Origin: Pseudomonadota bacterium | Lineage (GTDB): Bacteria > Pseudomonadota > Gammaproteobacteria > Burkholderiales > Burkholderiaceae_C | Direction of reading: 5' to 3' | Assembly: GCA_021846025.1 (NCBI GenBank) | Contig: JAJZDV010000017.1 | Coordinates: 1-33,756 of the forward strand | Length of the DNA stretch: 33,756 nucleotides | Part shown: in pieces, positions 15,017-23,429 of the stretch | Numbering within the stretch: the first letter of the stretch is position 1 | How the letters are laid out: each line of letters starts with the position of its first letter | Notes under the pieces: model-generated | What the model saw: the letters and a program-made list of their open reading frames with translations, nothing else | What the model was told of the DNA's origin: nothing | Database searches by the model: none | Made by a program: the position numbers and the translations under genes

Positions 15017-16366
15017 ATGCCCCATCAGCCCGACCCGGTCACCGCCAAGCTGGCGGCCTACCTCGTTGACGCCAAGCCCGAATCCTTGCCCGCCGCCGTG
15101 CGGGAGGAGGCTGTGCGCACCTTCGTCAACTGGGTCGGCTGTGCCGTCGGCGGATCGCGCCACGCGGCGGTGGTTGCCGCGCTGGCGGCGCTTGGCCCGT
15201 TCTCCGGGCCCCCGCGCGCCAGCGTGCTGGGGCGTTCCGAGCGCGTCGATCCGCTGCTGGCCTCCCTGCTCAACGGGATCAGTTCGCACGTGTTCGACTT
15301 CGACGACACCCACCTGCGCACGGTCATTCACCCGGCGGGACCGGTGGCCAGCGCCCTGCTCGCGTTCGCCGAGCACCAGCCGGTGAACGGCCATGATTTC
15401 CTTCATGCGCTGGTGCTGGGGATCGAGGTCGAGTGCCGCATCGGCAACGCGGTCTTTCCTGCGCACTACGACATCGGATGGCACATCACCGGCAGCGCCG
15501 GCGTGTTCGGTGCAGCCGCCGCCGTGGGCAAGCTGCTCGACCTTGACGCCCAGCGCATGGCGTGGGCGCTTGGCTTGGCGGCCACGCAGCCGGTCGGCCT
15601 GCGCGAGATGTTCGGGTCGATGACCAAGAGCTTCCACCCCGGGCGCGCGGCGCAGAACGGTATGACCGCAGCGCTGCTGGCGGCCAACGGCTACACCAGC
15701 TCGGAGCAGGCGCTGGAGGCGAAGCGCGGCTGGCTCAACGTGCTCAGCACGGAGCACGACTCGCAGGAAATCACCGACGGCCTGGGCAGCCGCTACGAGA
15801 TCGCCGTCAACAGCTACAAGCCTTTTGCCTGCGGCATCGTGATTCACCCGGTGATCGACGCCTGCCTGCAGTTGCGTGCCCGCGAGCAACTCGAGCCCGA
15901 CGCGGTGCGCGCGGTGCGCCTGAGTGTGCACCCCCTGGTGCTCGAACTCACCGGCAAGACCGAGCCGCGCAACGGATTGGAAGGCAAGTTCAGTGTCTAC
16001 CACGCCGCGGCCGTGGCGCTGTGCGAGGGCGGTGGCGGCGAGCCCCAGTTCAGCGACCGCGCGGTGCTCGACCCGGCGGTGGTGGCGTTGCGCCGCCGCG
16101 TCAGCGCAATCACCGATCCTGCGCTGCAGGCTGATGCGGCGCATGTGGAAATTGCGTTGCTGGACGGCCGCAAGCTGCAGCTGCACGTGGACCACGCCAT
16201 CGGCAGCAGGCATCGGCCGATGAGCAACACGGATCTGGAGCACAAATTCATCGGGCTGAGCGAGGATCTGCTCGGCCAGGCGCCTGCTCGGCGCCTGCTG
16301 GACGCCTGCTGGAGCGTCGAGCACCTGGATGACGTTGCGGCGATCGCCGCGGCAGCGCGGACGTAG
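15017..16366 (+). CDS. MmgE/PrpD family protein
   Basis: 449 residues, typical length. It shows the family's helical N-terminal domain with WVGCAVGGSRH, GISSHVFDFDDTH and HPAGPVASALLA, the central GSAGVFGAAAAVGKLL, KSFHPGRAAQNG, and YKPFACGIVIHPVID. The family includes 2-methylcitrate dehydratase (PrpD), cis-aconitate decarboxylase and iminodisuccinate epimerase. The divergence here does not allow a choice. prpB/prpC are absent, so this is not the propionate operon. The start is ATG 15017 because AGGAG lies 8 nt upstream; an ATG at 14990 lacks one. First gene of the GntR-controlled operon. Confidence 0.88.
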   Translation: MPHQPDPVTAKLAAYLVDAKPESLPAAVREEAVRTFVNWVGCAVGGSRHAAVVAALAALGPFSGPPRASVLGRSERVDPLLASLLNGISSHVFDFDDTHLRTVIHPAGPVASALLAFAEHQPVNGHDFLHALVLGIEVECRIGNAVFPAHYDIGWHITGSAGVFGAAAAVGKLLDLDAQRMAWALGLAATQPVGLREMFGSMTKSFHPGRAAQNGMTAALLAANGYTSSEQALEAKRGWLNVLSTEHDSQEITDGLGSRYEIAVNSYKPFACGIVIHPVIDACLQLRAREQLEPDAVRAVRLSVHPLVLELTGKTEPRNGLEGKFSVYHAAAVALCEGGGGEPQFSDRAVLDPAVVALRRRVSAITDPALQADAAHVEIALLDGRKLQLHVDHAIGSRHRPMSNTDLEHKFIGLSEDLLGQAPARRLLDACWSVEHLDDVAAIAAAART

Positions 16367-16412
16367 AAGCCGTGGCCGACCCCAGTTCCTCAAAACCACA
16401 GGAGACAACCCC

Positions 16413-17816
16413 ATGAATACGGCAAGCAGCGAATCGCGGCGTTCGAGCCCGAACGTTCTGGCGCGCATCGATCGACTACCGCCTTCGCGCTACCTGGTCA
16501 GCCTGGTCGGACGCATCGCGTCCGGCGGCTGGTTCGAGTTCTACGAGCTGTTCATGCCCGGCTTCATCGCCGTCGGACTGGTCAAGTCGGGGGTCTACAA
16601 GTTCGGCTCTGGCAGCATGTTCGACCCTCACCTGTTCGCCAGCTTTCTGGCGTCGTTCTTCGGTGGCATGCTGCTGAGCACCGCGGCGTTCAGCTTCGTC
16701 TCCGACGGCTTGGGGCGGCGTGCGATTTTCGCCCGGTCGATGATCGTGTACTCCATCGCCCAGCTGGCGATTGCGCTGCTCAGCGATCCGCTGCTGATCA
16801 ACATCGCGCGCTTCGTTGCCGGCCTGGCCGTGGGCATGCAATTGATCAACAACGACAGCTACTTGTCCGAGCTGGTGCCGCGGGCGCGCCGCGGCCAGTA
16901 CATGGCGATGTCCTTCATCTTCATCTTGACCGCGGTGCCGGTGTCGGCCTTCCTGTCCGCGTTGCTGGTGCCGTATGCGCCGCTGGGCATTCCCGGCTGG
17001 CGCTGGGTGGTGGCGATCGGCGCCACCAGCGGCATCGTCGTGCTGTTCGTCCAGAAGGGGCTGCCCGAGTCGCCGCGCTGGCTGGAGGTCCATGGCCGCC
17101 TGAACGAAGCCGAGCAAGTGGTCGCAGGCATCGAGGAACGCGTGCAGGCCGAGCTGGGGCGCCCGCTTCCGGCCCCCGCGAACGACACACCCGAAGTCGA
17201 GGCCAACACGGGGCAATGGCTCGAGATGTTCTCCCGCTTCTACCTGCCCCGCACGATCATCATGTCGATCTTCCAGTTCGCCCAAACGATCGCGGTGTTC
17301 GGATTCACCGCCTTCGTGCCGCAGCTCCTGATCAAACAGGGCTTCACCATCGTGCATTCGCTGGAGTACACGGCGCTGATCGTGCTCCTGGCTCCCATCG
17401 GTGCGGTCTGTGCAAGCTACTGCTCCGAACGCATCGAGCGCAAGTGGCAATTGGTCGGCACCGCCATCCTGATCGGCGTCAGCGGCGTCGGCTTCGCCAG
17501 CGGGCATAGCGTGCCGGTGGTGCTCGTGTGCGGTGCGCTGATCTCGCTGGGCAACAACTGGATGATCGCCATCTTCCACCCGTACGCAGCCGAACTGTTC
17601 CCCACGCGCATCCGCGCGCGTGCGCTGGGCTTCACGTTCTCGTGGAGCCGTCTCAGCGCGATTTTCGTCAGCTACTGGGCCGCGGCGCTGCTGGTCAGAT
17701 TCGGCCCTCCCGGCGTGTTCGCGATGATCGGCGCGGCGATGGCGGCCATCGTGATCAGCGTCGGCGTGTTCGGCCCTGCCACCAACGGGCGCAGCCTGGA
17801 AGTGCTCGCCCCGTAA
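16413..17816 (+). CDS. MFS transporter, sugar/metabolite:H+ symporter type
   Basis: 467 residues with about 12 membrane helices. The family marks are GGWFEFYELFMPGF near helix 1, FVSDGLGRRAIFARS (the loop 2-3 motif D-x-x-GRR), SELVPRARRGQYMA, PESPRWLEVHGR in the central loop, and AELFPTRIRARALGF in the second half. These resemble the sugar-porter/metabolite-H+ symporter branch that takes up carboxylates and aromatic acids. The start is ATG 16413 with CAGGAGAC upstream. It lies 46 bp after PrpD and 36 bp before the dehydrogenase, so it is probably the importer for that pathway. Confidence 0.9.
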   Translation: MNTASSESRRSSPNVLARIDRLPPSRYLVSLVGRIASGGWFEFYELFMPGFIAVGLVKSGVYKFGSGSMFDPHLFASFLASFFGGMLLSTAAFSFVSDGLGRRAIFARSMIVYSIAQLAIALLSDPLLINIARFVAGLAVGMQLINNDSYLSELVPRARRGQYMAMSFIFILTAVPVSAFLSALLVPYAPLGIPGWRWVVAIGATSGIVVLFVQKGLPESPRWLEVHGRLNEAEQVVAGIEERVQAELGRPLPAPANDTPEVEANTGQWLEMFSRFYLPRTIIMSIFQFAQTIAVFGFTAFVPQLLIKQGFTIVHSLEYTALIVLLAPIGAVCASYCSERIERKWQLVGTAILIGVSGVGFASGHSVPVVLVCGALISLGNNWMIAIFHPYAAELFPTRIRARALGFTFSWSRLSAIFVSYWAAALLVRFGPPGVFAMIGAAMAAIVISVGVFGPATNGRSLEVLAP

Positions 17817-17852
17817 CCCCCCTTCTGCACGCCCCATGCGAGGTCTGAAACG

Positions 17853-18914
17853 ATGCGAATTGGAATTCTGAATGGCGACGACATTGGCCACGAGATCGTC
17901 CCGGAAACCGTCAAGGTGATGCAGGTCGCCGCCGAGGCGACCGGCGTGCATATCGACTGGGAGCCCATCCCGATCGGGCGCCAGGCCTACGACACCTTGG
18001 GCAATACGATGCCCGCCGGAACGCTCGACCGGTTGACCGCTCTCGATGGCTGGATTCTCGGCCCGATCGGCCACATGGTGTACCCGAAGGTCGCGGAGGC
18101 GCCGAACCCGCATCCGATCCTTCGCAAGCACTTTGACCTGTTTGCCAACATCCGACCCGTGAAGTCGTACCCTGACCTGCCCAGCGTGCACCAGGGCGTC
18201 GACCTGGTCATCGTGCGCGAGAACAACGAGGGCTTCCAGCCGGACCGCAATGTGGTTGCCGGATGCGGTGAGTTCCGCCCCACGCACGACGTGACCATCT
18301 CTGTGCGCGTGATCACGCGCAACGGCTCCTCGAAGGTGGCGCGTGCCGCCTTCGAATTGGCCCGCACGCGGCGAAAGCACCTGACCGTGGTGCACAAGGA
18401 CACCGTGTTCAAACTTGGTTGCGGCATGTTCGTCGAAGAATGCCGCAAACTGGCTGCGGAGTACCCGGAGGTGCAGCTCGACGAGGCCATCGTCGACACC
18501 TTCGCGATGCGTCTGGTGATGACTCCGCAGCGCTACGATGTCATCGTGACGACCAACATGTTCGGCGACATCCTCACCGACGAAGCCGCGGGCCTGGTTG
18601 GCGGTCTGGGCATGGCCCCAGGCCTGTGCGCCGGCCCGCAGCATGCGATGGCGCAGGCCACGCACGGCTCGGCGCCGGATATCGCAGGGCGCAACATTGC
18701 CAATCCCTATGCGATGATCATGTCCGGCAAGATGCTGCTTGACTGGCTCGGGCGCCGTCACGGCGACGCCGCAGCGGTGAATGCCGCAAGGCGCATCGAG
18801 CACGCGGTGGAGCGCGTGCTCGCCGAACGCCGCTCGCTGACGCCGGACCTCGGCGGCAGTGGGACGACAACCAGCATGGGCGACGCCGTCGTTGCTGCAC
18901 TGCGCGCCGAGTGA
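17853..18914 (+). CDS. Isocitrate/isopropylmalate dehydrogenase family enzyme, unusual subgroup
   Basis: 353 residues, a beta-decarboxylating NAD(P)-dependent dehydrogenase. Motifs: N-terminal GDDIGHEIVPET, FANIRPVKSYP, a catalytic Lys in VVHKDTVFKLG, and the metal-binding Asp pair in NMFGDILTDEAAGL followed by VGGLGMAPG, then THGSAPDIAGRNIANP. The substrate loop reads RENNEGFQPDRN, unlike LeuB, tartrate dehydrogenase or Icd. The GGLGMAPG stretch is closer to NAD-isocitrate/homoisocitrate dehydrogenases. It probably oxidises and decarboxylates a substituted malate or isocitrate analogue produced in the PrpD step. The start is ATG 17853 with GAGG upstream. Confidence 0.88.
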   Translation: MRIGILNGDDIGHEIVPETVKVMQVAAEATGVHIDWEPIPIGRQAYDTLGNTMPAGTLDRLTALDGWILGPIGHMVYPKVAEAPNPHPILRKHFDLFANIRPVKSYPDLPSVHQGVDLVIVRENNEGFQPDRNVVAGCGEFRPTHDVTISVRVITRNGSSKVARAAFELARTRRKHLTVVHKDTVFKLGCGMFVEECRKLAAEYPEVQLDEAIVDTFAMRLVMTPQRYDVIVTTNMFGDILTDEAAGLVGGLGMAPGLCAGPQHAMAQATHGSAPDIAGRNIANPYAMIMSGKMLLDWLGRRHGDAAAVNAARRIEHAVERVLAERRSLTPDLGGSGTTTSMGDAVVAALRAE

Positions 18915-18924
18915 ACTTGCTGGC

Positions 18925-20157
18925 ATGACGCAACCGGCATCTGCTCAGTCGCCCGCGCAGGACGCGTTCCCGGCATTGGTGCTGGGCAGCATGCTGGCCG
19001 TGCAGACCCTGGTGTCATTGGCCGCGCTGGCGGTACCGGCCATCGCACCGGCCGTGGCTGCCAGCACCGGACTGCCGGTCGCGCTGGTCGGGTTGTTCAC
19101 CGCCGGAATCTATGCCGGCGCCATGTTCTCGTCGGTCAATGTTGGTGGCATCGTCATGCGCTTCGGCGTCGTGCGGGTGTCGCAAGCCTGCCTTTGCGTC
19201 ACCGCGATCGGGCTGGCGCTGGTGGCCAGCGGGCGTGTGCCGATGCTGCTTCCCGGCGCCGTGCTGATCGGCATCGGCTACGGTGCGGCGACGCCGACCA
19301 GCTCGCACCTTTTCGCGCGCGAGGTCGCGCCGCGCTGGCGCGGGCTGGTGTTCTCAATCAAGCAGACCGGGGTACCGCTGGGCGGCATGCTGGCTGGCGC
19401 GCTGCTGCCCAGCGCCGCCCAACGCCTGGGATGGCATGCGGCTTTGCCGCTGCTGGCGTTGGCCATTTTGGTGTGCGCAGCCTGGCTGCAACCGTTGCGT
19501 GCGCGCTTCGACGCCTCGCGCGAGATTGGCCGCCGCATGGCCTTTGGCGGCTCGCTGCACACGCTGCGCATGGTGTGGGACCATGTCCCCGTGCGCGAAC
19601 TCGCGATCAGCACCTTTTTCTTTGCGTCGATGCAATCGTGCATGGCGACCTACCTGGTCGCCCAAGCCCATTGGGGCGCCGCGCTGAGCCCGGTGCAAGC
19701 CGGGCTCGTGCTCGCCTGCGCGCAGGCTTCCGGCGTGTTCGGGCGCATCGCGTGGGGCTGGATCAGCGACCACTGGGTGCGCCCGGCGCACCTCTTGGCG
19801 TGGCTGGCACTGGCGATGGGGGTGTGCGCCTGTCTTGCCGGCATGCTGCGCCCGGCTTGGCCGATGGCGGCGGTGATCGCGCTGGCGATTGCCTTCGGCG
19901 CCACCGCGACCGGCTGGAACGGCGTTTATCTCGCGGAGGTCGCGCGGCTCGCTCCCGCTGGCATGGCCGGAGTTCTCACCGGCGGAACGCTGTTCTTTAC
20001 GTTCGCCGGAGCGCTGTGTGCGCCGCCAGCCTTCGCCGCCGTCGCCACCCTGAGCGGAGACCTCGGCGCCGGCTACCTGACGCTGGGAGTCGGGCTGGTC
20101 GTGCTGGGCATCCTGCTCCATCGCCGCCAGGCGCGCGTCCCTGGTTCGGCAAGCTGA
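18925..20157 (+). CDS. Second MFS transporter of the PrpD operon
   Basis: 410 residues and 12 predicted helices. It begins with a short tail, then VLGSMLAVQTLVSLAALAVPAIAPAVAA. The halves show GIGYGAATPTSSHLFAREV and RWRGLVFSIKQTGVPLGGM, the pattern of cyanate/NNP-like or oxalate/formate-like MFS members. It is unlike the first MFS protein in this operon, so it probably has another substrate or exports a product. The start ATG 18925 is 10 bp after the dehydrogenase stop and lacks a clear ribosome site, suggesting translational coupling. It converges on the SDR gene after 23 bp. Confidence 0.87.
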   Translation: MTQPASAQSPAQDAFPALVLGSMLAVQTLVSLAALAVPAIAPAVAASTGLPVALVGLFTAGIYAGAMFSSVNVGGIVMRFGVVRVSQACLCVTAIGLALVASGRVPMLLPGAVLIGIGYGAATPTSSHLFAREVAPRWRGLVFSIKQTGVPLGGMLAGALLPSAAQRLGWHAALPLLALAILVCAAWLQPLRARFDASREIGRRMAFGGSLHTLRMVWDHVPVRELAISTFFFASMQSCMATYLVAQAHWGAALSPVQAGLVLACAQASGVFGRIAWGWISDHWVRPAHLLAWLALAMGVCACLAGMLRPAWPMAAVIALAIAFGATATGWNGVYLAEVARLAPAGMAGVLTGGTLFFTFAGALCAPPAFAAVATLSGDLGAGYLTLGVGLVVLGILLHRRQARVPGSAS

Positions 20158-20180
20158 GCCGTGCTTCGCGCCGGCGCTTG

Positions 20181-21005
20181 CTAGGGCGGATGGGGTTTGC
20201 GAGGCTTGCGCCGCTGCCCGGCCATGATGGGGTCGTACCAGGCGCGCGGCAGCACATGCAGGAGCTTGCTCACCACCGCCATCGGCCAGGGGATGGTGGC
20301 ATAGGCACGGCCGGACTCGATGACGCGCAGCGCGCGGCGCGCAAAAGCATCCGGCTGCAACAGAAAAGGCATGGGGAAGGGGTTGCCTGCCGTGAGCGGC
20401 GTGGCGACGAAGCCGGGACTGATGGTGACCACGCGCACGCCCGAGCCGCGCAATTCCACGCGCAGGCTCTCCAGCGCATGGATCAGCGCCGCCTTGCTCG
20501 CGCTGTAAGCCGCCTGCCCCGGCAGACCGCGCACCCCGGCCACGCTGGCAACGCCCACCAGCGTGCCGTTGCCGCGCGCGCGCATGGGGGCAATGAACGG
20601 CGCCAAGGTGGCCATGGCCGCCAGCCAGTTGCTGTCCATCACCTCGCGGGCCACGCTCAAGTCTTCCGGGCACGCCAGGTCCACGCCATGGCTGATTCCG
20701 GCGTTGGCGATGACCACCTGCGGGCAGCCCCAGGCGTGCACCAGGGCGCCGGCATGTTCGCGCCAGGCTCCGGTTTGCAGCAGATCGAGGGTGATGAGGC
20801 GGATGCGAGCGGTGTCCACGCCCTGCAGACCCTGCCTCCGGGAACAGGCTTCGGCGGTGGCGCGCAATGCATCGGCCCTTCGGCCCACCAGCACCAGCCG
20901 CCAGCCTCGCGCGGCATAGGCCTGGGCAAGTGCCGCGCCGATGCCGCTGGATGCGCCGGTGATGAGGGCCGTAGGTGGATGCGCGACGTCGGTTCGGATG
21001 TTCAT
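20181..21005 (-). CDS. Short-chain dehydrogenase, probably NADP-dependent
   Basis: 274 residues. Classical SDR marks: TALITGASSGIGAALA (glycine loop), VGRR after beta-2 (basic residues suggest NADP), ANAG and YSASK. The C-terminal extension is hydrophobic and then very basic (GQRRKPRKPHPP), recalling membrane-associated acyl or glycerolipid SDRs. The start is ATG 21005. It lies downstream of lptC on the same strand, where lptA is usual, and may be co-transcribed with the LPS genes. Substrate unknown. Confidence 0.88.
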   Translation of the reverse strand: MNIRTDVAHPPTALITGASSGIGAALAQAYAARGWRLVLVGRRADALRATAEACSRRQGLQGVDTARIRLITLDLLQTGAWREHAGALVHAWGCPQVVIANAGISHGVDLACPEDLSVAREVMDSNWLAAMATLAPFIAPMRARGNGTLVGVASVAGVRGLPGQAAYSASKAALIHALESLRVELRGSGVRVVTISPGFVATPLTAGNPFPMPFLLQPDAFARRALRVIESGRAYATIPWPMAVVSKLLHVLPRAWYDPIMAGQRRKPRKPHPP

Positions 21006-21074
21006 GGACGGTGTCCTGCTGTCAGCAATTTCAGGCTCGCGGCGGCGGCTGTCGCGTTGGCCTGATCCCCTCGG

Positions 21075-21096
21075 CTGCGGCTGCCGGGTGCCGCAG
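21075..21096 (-). terminator. Hairpin between lptC and the SDR gene
   Basis: CTGCGGC (21075-21081) pairs with GCCGCAG (21090-21096), loop 8 nt, 18 bp past the lptC stop. No U-run follows on the minus strand. It may only attenuate read-through. Confidence 0.25.
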
Positions 21097-21113
21097 GCAG
21101 CCCACGGCAGCGG

Positions 21114-21710
21114 TCACCCCCCCGCGCCCACCAGTTTTCCGCTCACCTTGCCCTGCATGGCGAACGTTCCGTCCACCCCGTTCATTTCCAGGCTGCCCCC
21201 GGCGAACACCGTGGCACCGCGTTGCACCGTGGTCGGTCGGTTCGACGAGAGCTGCTGAGCATTGGGGAAGATGTTGAGAAAGTCGCTGCGCACAGTGAGT
21301 GGTGGTGCGCCCGGTACGGTGCGATGCACCACGGCGTCGCCGAGCAATTGCACATTGCTGGTGTCGGCGTTGCTGATGCCGATCTGCGCATGCGCCGTGG
21401 TCATCACACCTTGCGGACTCAGGGCGCGCATCACCGGCCTGGTGATGTGCACGCTGTCGTTGCCGGGGATGTGCTGCATCGCCGCGCCGCTGAGCTGCGC
21501 GGTGAGCTGGCCCTTGGTGTTGAACGAGCTGGTGTGGAAATCGCGCAGGAAATAGTCGGGCTTCTGCGGTGGCTCGGGCGCCCCGCCAGGGCCATGGCCG
21601 GCATGCATGGCTTCGCGCGCCACCCACCAACTGAATGCCGCCAGCAGCACCATGAGCAGCGGCGGCAGGAAGGTGGACATGCGACGCCACAGGCGCATCC
21701 AGCGTGACAT
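21114..21710 (-). CDS. lptC: LPS export protein LptC
   Basis: 198 residues (E. coli 191). One membrane anchor near 13-30 (FLPPLLMVLLAAFSWWV) is followed by a periplasmic beta-jellyroll with PDYFLRDFHTSSFNTKGQL, TVRSDFLNIFPNAQ and TTVQRGATVFAGGSLEMNG. It takes LPS from LptBFG and passes it to LptA in the periplasmic bridge. The start is ATG 21710 with AGGGGG upstream, 4 bp after the kdsC stop. The expected lptA and lptB do not follow; an SDR gene does. Confidence 0.9.
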   Translation of the reverse strand: MSRWMRLWRRMSTFLPPLLMVLLAAFSWWVAREAMHAGHGPGGAPEPPQKPDYFLRDFHTSSFNTKGQLTAQLSGAAMQHIPGNDSVHITRPVMRALSPQGVMTTAHAQIGISNADTSNVQLLGDAVVHRTVPGAPPLTVRSDFLNIFPNAQQLSSNRPTTVQRGATVFAGGSLEMNGVDGTFAMQGKVSGKLVGAGG

Positions 21711-21714
21711 GGTG

Positions 21715-22344
21715 TCAGCCCCCTGGCGGCCAGGTCGACGGCGGTGGCTTCGCCTGGCACTCCTCATCGCCAGCGATGGCCTGTTCGAGCAGGCGGCGGT
21801 ACGCGCCTTGCGCCACCAGCAGCAGATCGCAGATTTCGCGCACGGCGCCGAAACCGGCCGCAGCCGTTGTGCGGTAATGCACCCGCGCCGACACTTCCGG
21901 ATGGGCCACGGGCGGGCAGGCTGCGAGTTGGGCACGCACCAGCAAAGGCAGGTCTGGCCAGTCGTCACCCATCACGGCGGCCTGTTCCCAGCCCAGACCC
22001 AGCTCGCGCAGAATGCCTTCGGCCCCCGGCAGCTTGCGCGACTTGCCGAGCACGGCGTGGGCCTCCAGACCCAGTTCGCGCAGCCGCTCGCGCAGCGGTG
22101 GACTGTCGCGTCCCGACACCACCACCGGCCGCACGCCGCTTGCGGCCAGCAACCTCAGGCCATGGCCGTCGAGCGTGGAGAAGCGCTTGATGATTTCGCC
22201 GTGCTCGCCCACCAGCAAATCGCCGGGAGTGAGCACGCCGTCGACGTCGAGCAGCAGCACGCGCACGGCTTGCGCGCGCAGCAGGATTTCGGCATCGAAG
22301 TGCAAACGCGGGCGGGTCTCGAAGGCCCCTTGGATTGGCGTCAT
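21715..22344 (-). CDS. kdsC: Kdo-8-phosphate phosphatase KdsC
   Basis: 209 residues (E. coli 188). HAD-family type C0 phosphatase: LLLDVDGVLTPG (nucleophile and acid Asp33, Asp35), SGRDS (77-81), Lys in GKSRK near 101-104, and GDDWPDLP (126-133). It hydrolyses Kdo-8-P to Kdo in the cytoplasm. An extra C-terminal tail (AGDEECQAKPPPSTWPPGG) lacks family resemblance. It lies between kdsD (14 bp) and lptC (4 bp) in one operon. Confidence 0.94.
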   Translation of the reverse strand: MTPIQGAFETRPRLHFDAEILLRAQAVRVLLLDVDGVLTPGDLLVGEHGEIIKRFSTLDGHGLRLLAASGVRPVVVSGRDSPPLRERLRELGLEAHAVLGKSRKLPGAEGILRELGLGWEQAAVMGDDWPDLPLLVRAQLAACPPVAHPEVSARVHYRTTAAAGFGAVREICDLLLVAQGAYRRLLEQAIAGDEECQAKPPPSTWPPGG

Positions 22345-22358
22345 GGCTGGCTCGGCAC

Positions 22359-23357
22359 TCAGACCACCTTGGCGGCGAACAGATCGTGCATGTTCAGTGC
22401 GCCGATGGGTTGCTGGTGCGCGTCCACCACCAGCATCTGGTTGATGCGGTGCAGTTCCATCATCTGCACCGCCTCGACGGCCAGCGCGCCCTTGCCGATG
22501 GTGCGCGGGTTCGGGTGCATGGCCTGGCCTGCCGAGAGCTGGCGCAGGTCCACGCCGCGTTCGAGCAGGCGGCGCAAGTCACCATCGGTGATGACGCCGA
22601 GCAGCGCGCCGGCATCGTCCACCACCGCGGTCATGCCCAGACCCTTGCGCGTCATCTCCAGCAGCGCGGCGGAAAACGGCGCGGCCTGTCCGACGCGCGG
22701 CACGGCATCGCCAGCGCGCATGACGTCGGCAACATGGGTGAGCAGCTTGCGACCCAGGCTGCCGCCGGGATGGGTGCGGGCGAAATCGTCGGGGCCGAAT
22801 CCGCGCGCATCCAACAGTGCCACGGCCAGCGCGTCGCCCAGCGCCAGTTGCGCGGTGGTGCTGGCCGTGGGCGCGAGGTTCATCGGGCAGGCTTCCTGAT
22901 CCACGGCGCAGTCGAGGTGGATGTCGGCGTGCTGCGCCAGGGTGGAATCGACGCGCCCGGTGATGGTGACGAGCTTGGCGCCCAAGCGCTTGATCAGCGG
23001 CACGATGCGCACCAACTCCTCGCTCTCCCCCGAGTTGGACAGGGCGATGAACACATCCGCATCGGTCACCATCCCCAGGTCGCCGTGGCTGGCATCGGCC
23101 GGGTGCACGAAATAGGCCGGGGTCCCGGTGGACGCCAGCGTAGCCGCCAGCTTGCGGGCAATATGCCCGCTTTTGCCCATGCCCGAGACCACCACGCGGC
23201 CCCTGCAGGCCAGGATGCAGCGCACCGCCGCGGTGAATGCATCGGCCAGCGGCGGCTGGCCGATGCGCTCGGCCAGGGCCAGCACGGCAGCGGCTTCGAT
23301 CTCCAGGGTCTTGCGCCCCAGCTTCAAGACTTGGTCGGGATGGAACATGGGGTTCAT
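22359..23357 (-). CDS. kdsD: Arabinose-5-phosphate isomerase KdsD
   Basis: 332 residues. The SIS sugar-isomerase domain (about 40-175) has VVVSGMGKSGHIARKLAATL, HPADASHGDLGM, ALSNSGESEEL and PTASTTAQLALGDALA. Two CBS domains follow (about 205-330; GVITDGDLRRLLERG, ALNMHDLFAAKVV). It converts ribulose-5-P to arabinose-5-P, the first Kdo step. The ATG at 23357 has no Shine-Dalgarno; the Met4 start has none either. A -10-like TATACT lies 8 nt before the ATG, so the mRNA may be nearly leaderless. Confidence 0.93.
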   Translation of the reverse strand: MNPMFHPDQVLKLGRKTLEIEAAAVLALAERIGQPPLADAFTAAVRCILACRGRVVVSGMGKSGHIARKLAATLASTGTPAYFVHPADASHGDLGMVTDADVFIALSNSGESEELVRIVPLIKRLGAKLVTITGRVDSTLAQHADIHLDCAVDQEACPMNLAPTASTTAQLALGDALAVALLDARGFGPDDFARTHPGGSLGRKLLTHVADVMRAGDAVPRVGQAAPFSAALLEMTRKGLGMTAVVDDAGALLGVITDGDLRRLLERGVDLRQLSAGQAMHPNPRTIGKGALAVEAVQMMELHRINQMLVVDAHQQPIGALNMHDLFAAKVV

Positions 23358-23365
23358 CGGGAGGC

Positions 23366-23371
23366 AGTATA
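23366..23371 (-). promoter_or_regulatory. Possible -10 element just before kdsD
   Basis: On the minus strand TATACT lies 8 nt before the kdsD ATG; no good -35 is seen. If used, transcription would start 0-2 nt before the start codon. Read-through from ampG, 72 bp upstream, is the alternative way to express kdsD. Confidence 0.3.
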
Positions 23372-23429
23372 GGCAGCGGGTGCCGCTTCGGGCGGCGACG
23401 GACCGGTGCCGCGGAGACCGGGCCTGACC

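Noticed and set aside
15017-18914. prp propionate (methylcitrate) operon
   Set aside because: Only a PrpD-family gene is present; prpB, prpC and a PrpR-type regulator are missing and the dehydrogenase does not belong to that cycle.
16476-18926. 816-codon minus-strand frame opposite the MFS and dehydrogenase genes
   Set aside because: Low-complexity His/Arg/Asp-rich antisense translation; both plus-strand genes are well supported.
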